Source: an uncultured Roseiflexaceae bacterium (GTDB lineage: Bacteria; Chloroflexota; Chloroflexia; Chloroflexales; Roseiflexaceae). Taken from it: a stretch of 10,101 nt of DNA. Under the pieces are notes generated by a model. The model saw nothing but the letters and a program-made list of their open reading frames with translations. It had not been told where the DNA came from and ran no database searches. This document shows, in pieces, positions 6,176 through 10,101 of the stretch (positions are counted from its first letter, which is position 1; each line of letters opens with the position of its first letter). Made by a program: the position numbers and the translations under genes. The stretch spans positions 1-10,101 of the forward strand of contig CAIZHO010000059.1 in assembly GCA_903932805.1 (NCBI GenBank), in the 5' to 3' direction.

Positions 6176-6180
6176 GGGAG
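6176..6180 (+). promoter_or_regulatory. Ribosome binding site deciding the clpC start
   Basis: GGGAG lies five bases before the ATG at 6186. The in-frame ATG at 6174 overlaps this site, so the longer reading by four residues is unlikely. Confidence 0.75.
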
Positions 6181-6185
6181 CATGT

Positions 6186-8750
6186 ATGTCTGGTGCTTAC
6201 GATAAATTTACCAAGCGTGCCAAACAGGTGCTGCAATACGCCACCGAAGAAGCACGCACGCTCAATCATTCATACATTGGCACCGAACATATACTGCTCG
6301 GCCTGATTCGTGAAGGCGAAGGGGTCGCCGCCCGGGTCCTCGAAGACCTCGGGGTGCAGTTGGCGCAGACGCGCCATTCTGTTGAATTCATCGTTGGGAT
6401 CGGCGAAGGCGAAGCCCGTGCCGACAAAGAACTCTCTGCACGCGCCAAAAACGTCATCACCTTGGCGATCGACGAAGCAAAACGCCTCGGGCACAACTAC
6501 ATCGGCACCGAGCATATTTTGCTCGGCTTGATACGCAACGGCGAAGGTGTCGCAACCGGTGTGCTCGACATGCTCGGCGTGTCGCTCGAGCAGATCAAAA
6601 CCAACGTCATGCGAGTCATCCGCCAAGGCGGCACCGGCACAACCTCCGGTGGAACGACGAGCACGGCGGCGGCAACCCAATCCGAAAAGCCGAGCAGTCA
6701 GAGCAGCGCACCGAGTAGCTCCAAAAACGATCCCGCCGAAAAAGGCAAAGGCGGCAAGACTCCATACCTCGATGCACTCGGAACAGACCTAACCGAAATG
6801 GCCGAAAGTGGCCGGCTCGACCCAGTCATTGGCCGGGCACGCGAGATCGATCGTGTCATTCAAATATTGTCACGACGCACCAAAAACAACCCGGCCCTGA
6901 TTGGTGAACCGGGTGTCGGCAAAACAGCCATCGTCGAAGGGCTCGCCCAGCGCATCGTCGCTGGCGAAGTGCCCGACAGCCTGCGCGGCAAACGGGTCGT
7001 CTCGCTCGACATGGGTGCGTTGGTTGCAGGGACCAAATACCGCGGTCAGTTCGAAGAACGCCTCAAGAAGGTCGTCGACGAAATCAAAGAGACGCGCTGT
7101 ATTTTGTTCATTGACGAGTTCCACACCATCATTGGTGCGGGTGGTGCCGAAGGCACGCTCGACGCAGCGAATATTCTCAAACCGGCACTCTCGCGCGGCG
7201 AACTGCAGACCATCGGCGCAACCACCCTCGACGAGTACCGCAAGTACATCGAGCGTGATGCAGCCCTCGAACGGCGCTTCCAACCGGTCATGGTCGACCA
7301 ACCCAACGAAGAAGACACCATTTCTATTCTCCGTGGCATCAAAAGCCGCTACGAAGACTTCCACCAGCTCCAAATCAGCGACGATGCGTTGGTTGCGGCG
7401 GCATACCTGTCGTCACGCTACGTACCCGACCGCTTTTTGCCCGATAAAGCTATCGACCTCATCGACGAAGCCGCTGCTCGGGTACGCATGACGCGGAGCT
7501 CGACACCGTCGCCGTTGCGTGACTCGTTGCGCGGGCTCGAAGCCATCACCAAAGAAATCGAATCAGCACTCGCCCAAAACCAGACCGAACTCGTCGAGAC
7601 GTTGCAAGAACGTGCAGACATCCTCAAAGCACGGGTTGCGCAGCTCGAGCTCGAATACGGCATCGACGCCAGTGTGACCACAGCACCGTATGTCACCGAA
7701 GAAGACATTGCCGGGGTCGTCGCCATGTGGACCGGGATCCCGGTGACACGCCTGACCGGCGACGAATCCACCCGCTTGCTCCAGATGGAATCTGCGTTGC
7801 ACGCCCGTGTGATTGGTCAATCCGAGGCCATCGTGACGGTGTCGAAGGCAGTCCGCCGGGCCCGCGCAGGTCTCAAAGATCCGCGCCGACCGATTGGGTC
7901 ATTCATCTTCCTCGGGCCGACGGGTGTCGGCAAAACCGAGCTCGCCAAGGCACTGGCCGAATTCATGTTTGGCTCCGAAGAACAACTCATCAAAATCGAC
8001 ATGTCCGAGTTCCAAGAGCGGCACACCTCGTCGCGTCTGGTCGGCTCACCGCCGGGATATGTCGGCTATGGCGATGGTGGCCAGCTCACCGACGCTGTCC
8101 GCCGCAAACCGTACTCTGTGGTGCTGTTCGACGAAATCGAAAAAGCCCATCCCGACACCTACAACCTCCTGCTGCAGGTCCTCGAAGATGGTCATTTGAC
8201 CGATGGCAAGGGGCGCAAGGTCGACTTCCGCAACACCATTATCATCATGACTTCAAACGTGGGCACCGAGCAGATTCGTGGAGCCTCGCGCATTGGGTTC
8301 TTGGGCAAAGACGGCGAAGCCAACAACCTCGACTTGCAGAACCGCGTCAACGAGGCGTTGCGCATGGTGTTCCGCCCGGAATTCTTGAATCGCTTGGATG
8401 CAACCATCATCTTCCACGCGCTGACCACCGTCGAAATTCGTCAGATTTCGCGCTATTTGCTGGCCCGCGTCCAGAAGCAGCTCAACGAACACAAGCTGAC
8501 GCTGGATGTGACCGACGAGGCCTGTGATTTGCTGGCCAAACGTGGGTACGATCCGGCATTCGGTGCACGTCCGCTGCGCCGCATCATTACGAACCTCATC
8601 GAAGACCCACTGTCGGAAGGGGTGCTCGACGGACGCTTTGTGGCAGGCGACACTATTCTGGTGGATGTGGCCACACTCGAAAACGGTGAATCGTATCTGC
8701 GCTTGCAACCACAGCGCGTCGAAGACGCCGTGGTGGAATCGTTGGCATAA
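6186..8750 (+). CDS. clpC: ATP-dependent Clp protease ATP-binding subunit ClpC
   Basis: ClpC is a class I Hsp100 AAA+ unfoldase that feeds substrates to the ClpP protease in the cytoplasm. The 854 residues show all expected parts. Two Clp-N repeats span about 3-70 and 81-147, each with [12 protein letters not shown] Gly/Ser/Thr/Ala-rich linker covers about 148-190. AAA1 has Walker A G-E-P-G-V-G-K-T (240-247), Walker B I-L-F-I-D-E (306-311) and L-E-R-R-F (361-365). A middle helical region at about 450-490 is UVR-like and of the short ClpC type, not the long ClpB type. AAA2 has Walker A G-P-T-G-V-G-K-T (577-584), Walker B V-V-L-F-D-E (645-650) and the sensor-2 G-A-R-P-L-R-R (793-799). The I-G-F tripeptide (703-705) is the expected ClpP-docking loop. 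I prefer the ATG at 6186 over 6174 because GGGAG lies at 6176-6180. The stop is two bases before radA. No CtsR-type direct repeat was found upstream. Confidence 0.96.
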   Translation: MSGAYDKFTKRAKQVLQYATEEARTLNHSYIGTEHILLGLIREGEGVAARVLEDLGVQLAQTRHSVEFIVGIGEGEARADKELSARAKNVITLAIDEAKRLGHNYIGTEHILLGLIRNGEGVATGVLDMLGVSLEQIKTNVMRVIRQGGTGTTSGGTTSTAAATQSEKPSSQSSAPSSSKNDPAEKGKGGKTPYLDALGTDLTEMAESGRLDPVIGRAREIDRVIQILSRRTKNNPALIGEPGVGKTAIVEGLAQRIVAGEVPDSLRGKRVVSLDMGALVAGTKYRGQFEERLKKVVDEIKETRCILFIDEFHTIIGAGGAEGTLDAANILKPALSRGELQTIGATTLDEYRKYIERDAALERRFQPVMVDQPNEEDTISILRGIKSRYEDFHQLQISDDALVAAAYLSSRYVPDRFLPDKAIDLIDEAAARVRMTRSSTPSPLRDSLRGLEAITKEIESALAQNQTELVETLQERADILKARVAQLELEYGIDASVTTAPYVTEEDIAGVVAMWTGIPVTRLTGDESTRLLQMESALHARVIGQSEAIVTVSKAVRRARAGLKDPRRPIGSFIFLGPTGVGKTELAKALAEFMFGSEEQLIKIDMSEFQERHTSSRLVGSPPGYVGYGDGGQLTDAVRRKPYSVVLFDEIEKAHPDTYNLLLQVLEDGHLTDGKGRKVDFRNTIIIMTSNVGTEQIRGASRIGFLGKDGEANNLDLQNRVNEALRMVFRPEFLNRLDATIIFHALTTVEIRQISRYLLARVQKQLNEHKLTLDVTDEACDLLAKRGYDPAFGARPLRRIITNLIEDPLSEGVLDGRFVAGDTILVDVATLENGESYLRLQPQRVEDAVVESLA

Positions 8751-8752
8751 CG

Positions 8753-10101
8753 ATGGCCAAAGCGCGCACGATATTTGTCTGTCAACAGTGCGGCGCGCAT
8801 CAGGCACGAGCGATGGGGCGTTGCCCCCAATGCAACGCATGGGATAGTCTGGTCGAACAAGTCGAACGACGCGAGGCGGCAACGCCGACGCGTCGTTCTG
8901 CTGTGGTCAGCGGCGGCGCTGGTCCGATTTTGTTGCAATCCGTCCCGAGCGGCGGGGTATCGCGCCTGCCGGTGCGCTTCCAAGAATTCGCCCGGGTGTT
9001 GGGCGGCGGCCTCGTGCCCGGGTCACTCGTGCTCATCGGTGGCGAGCCAGGCATCGGCAAATCGAGCCTCCTGCTCCAGGCTGCCGCACACTTTGCAGAG
9101 CACGTCGGCGATGCGCTCTACATATCAGCCGAAGAATCTGTCCAACAAATTAAACTGCGTGCTGACCGCATGGGTTTGCATCCTGAACGACTCTGGCTCT
9201 CTTCTGAGACGAATCTCGAGGCAGCCATCACGCAGATTGTCGATCAACGACCAGGCTTGGTCATCGTCGACTCGATCCAAACCGTGTACCTCGAAGAACT
9301 CAGCTCTGCGGCTGGCTCGGTCGGTCAAGTACGCGAAGGCGCATTACGCCTGCTCCGCATCGCCAAAGACCTCAATATCCCGATTATCATCGTCGGCCAT
9401 GTCACCAAAGAAGGTGCCATTGCAGGGCCTCGCATGCTCGAGCATATTGTCGACGTGGTGCTGTACCTCGAGGGCGAACGCTTTCACCAATACCGCGTGC
9501 TCCGTGGGGTCAAGAACCGCTTTGGCTCTACCGACGAGGTAGGTATCTTCGAAATGGCAGCCGACGGCCTGCGTGAGATTACCAATCCGTCGTTGGTTTT
9601 TTTGGCTGAGCGCTCAGCAAACACGCCCGGGTCAGCCGTTGCGGTTACCCTCGAGGGCACGCGCCCCATCCTGGTCGAGGTCCAAGGATTGACCAGCAAT
9701 ACCGCCAATCCACAACCGCGCCGTACCGTCAACGGGATTGACCTCAATCGACTGCAGATGTTGCTGGCAGTGTTGGGCAAGCGTGTCGGACTGCCGTTGT
9801 TTAATCAGGACGTCTACATCAACATCGTCGGCGGGTTGCGCATCGGCGAACCGGCTGCAGACCTCGCGGTCGCAACAGCGATTGCATCGTCGTTCCGCAA
9901 CCAACAGGTCAAAGCAGACACCGTGTTGGTGGGCGAGATAGGCCTCTCAGGCGAATTACGTGGCGTGTCACAGCTCGAACGGCGCTTGGGTGAGGCAGCC
10001 AAATTGGGGTTCCGCCGAGCAGTCTGCCCGCCGTTACAAGCACCATTGCACATCGAGGGCATGCAGATTTTGCAGGCACGGTCGGTCTACGACGCCATCG
10101 A
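8753..10101 (+). CDS. radA: DNA repair protein RadA (3' end cut by window)
   Basis: RadA (Sms) is a RecA-like branch-migration helicase that acts in homologous recombination and repair. The frame is open from the ATG at 8753 to the window end, giving 449 codons; family members are about 450-460 residues, so only a few should be missing. The N-terminal zinc finger has C10-x2-C13 and C24-x2-C27. The RecA-like ATPase has Walker A G-E-P-G-I-G-K-S (97-104) and Walker B L-V-I-V-D-S (169-174, D173). The RadA-specific K-N-R-F-G motif is at 254-258. The rest is the Lon-protease-like C-terminal domain (about 270 onward), with V-N-G-I-D-L-N-R-L and G-E-I-G-L-S-G-E-L. The start follows the clpC stop by two bases with no strong ribosome site, which suggests translational coupling. 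The clpC-radA pair is also seen in Firmicutes operons. The bases are continuous without frameshift, including a run of seven T at 9597-9603. Confidence 0.96.
   Translation, partial: MAKARTIFVCQQCGAHQARAMGRCPQCNAWDSLVEQVERREAATPTRRSAVVSGGAGPILLQSVPSGGVSRLPVRFQEFARVLGGGLVPGSLVLIGGEPGIGKSSLLLQAAAHFAEHVGDALYISAEESVQQIKLRADRMGLHPERLWLSSETNLEAAITQIVDQRPGLVIVDSIQTVYLEELSSAAGSVGQVREGALRLLRIAKDLNIPIIIVGHVTKEGAIAGPRMLEHIVDVVLYLEGERFHQYRVLRGVKNRFGSTDEVGIFEMAADGLREITNPSLVFLAERSANTPGSAVAVTLEGTRPILVEVQGLTSNTANPQPRRTVNGIDLNRLQMLLAVLGKRVGLPLFNQDVYINIVGGLRIGEPAADLAVATAIASSFRNQQVKADTVLVGEIGLSGELRGVSQLERRLGEAAKLGFRRAVCPPLQAPLHIEGMQILQARSVYDAI

Noticed and set aside
5407-6183. Minus-strand open frame of 258 codons antisense to the S1 gene
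   Set aside because: The plus strand encodes clear S1 domains over the same bases. The antisense product is Ser/Arg/Thr-rich with no recognisable motif or ribosome site.
7727-8527. Plus-strand open frame of 266 codons inside clpC in another frame
   Set aside because: It lies wholly inside the conserved AAA2 part of ClpC and is rich in Arg, His, Trp and Pro without motifs. It is a frame shadow.
9597-9603. Run of seven T in radA as a possible slippage or frameshift site
   Set aside because: The radA frame is intact on both sides and no alternative product is suggested. A single such run is unremarkable.
1-10101. Search for mobile elements, CRISPR arrays, tRNA/rRNA genes, toxin-antitoxin or defence genes
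   Set aside because: No transposase, integrase, terminal repeats, spaced direct repeats, tRNA-like folds or defence-type proteins were seen. Gene content is core metabolism and housekeeping.

Overview
The window reads as ordinary chromosome of a free-living bacterium with moderately GC-rich coding sequence. Chloroflexota is my best guess. It rests on protein style only: a four-domain bacterial S1 protein next to a ClpC with a tandem Clp-N domain and UVR-like middle region, and an acetyl-CoA pathway of the E1alpha/E1beta/E2 type. I could not run a search to test it. There are no insertion sequences, phage genes, tRNA or rRNA genes, or CRISPR arrays.

Layout. (1) Positions 1-134 hold the 3' end of a plus-strand gene ending in a CBS domain. 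It is followed by a perfect 17-bp hairpin (151-187) at the junction with the convergent minus-strand genes. (2) Positions 197-4483/4522 form a minus-strand run read right to left: a DHH-superfamily (MYG1-like) phosphoesterase-like protein, then pyruvate dehydrogenase E1alpha, E1beta and E2. (3) Positions 4523-4993 are a gene-free divergent regulatory region. A near-consensus sigma70-type promoter lies at each edge: TTGCAC-17-TATACT leftward and TTGCCA-17-TATAAT rightward. A 19-bp palindrome sits between them. (4) Positions 4994-10101 form a plus-strand run: a four-S1-domain protein (probable ribosomal protein bS1), ClpC, and RadA, which is cut by the window edge just before its expected C terminus.

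How the genes fit together. The minus-strand cluster encodes the decarboxylase (E1alpha2beta2) and lipoyl acetyltransferase (E2) of a pyruvate dehydrogenase complex, which turns pyruvate into acetyl-CoA. The E3 dihydrolipoamide dehydrogenase is not in the window. The plus-strand cluster joins translation (S1), protein quality control (ClpC unfoldase for ClpP) and DNA repair (RadA). The clpC-radA pairing is familiar from Firmicutes stress operons, but here the ctsR-mcsA-mcsB genes are absent and an S1 gene takes the upstream place.

I see no clearly new biological system. The points most worth a second look are the DHH/MYG1-like protein leading the pdh genes, the hairpin directly before the clpC ribosome binding site, the long perfect hairpin without U-tracts at the convergent junction, and the palindrome in the divergent control region.
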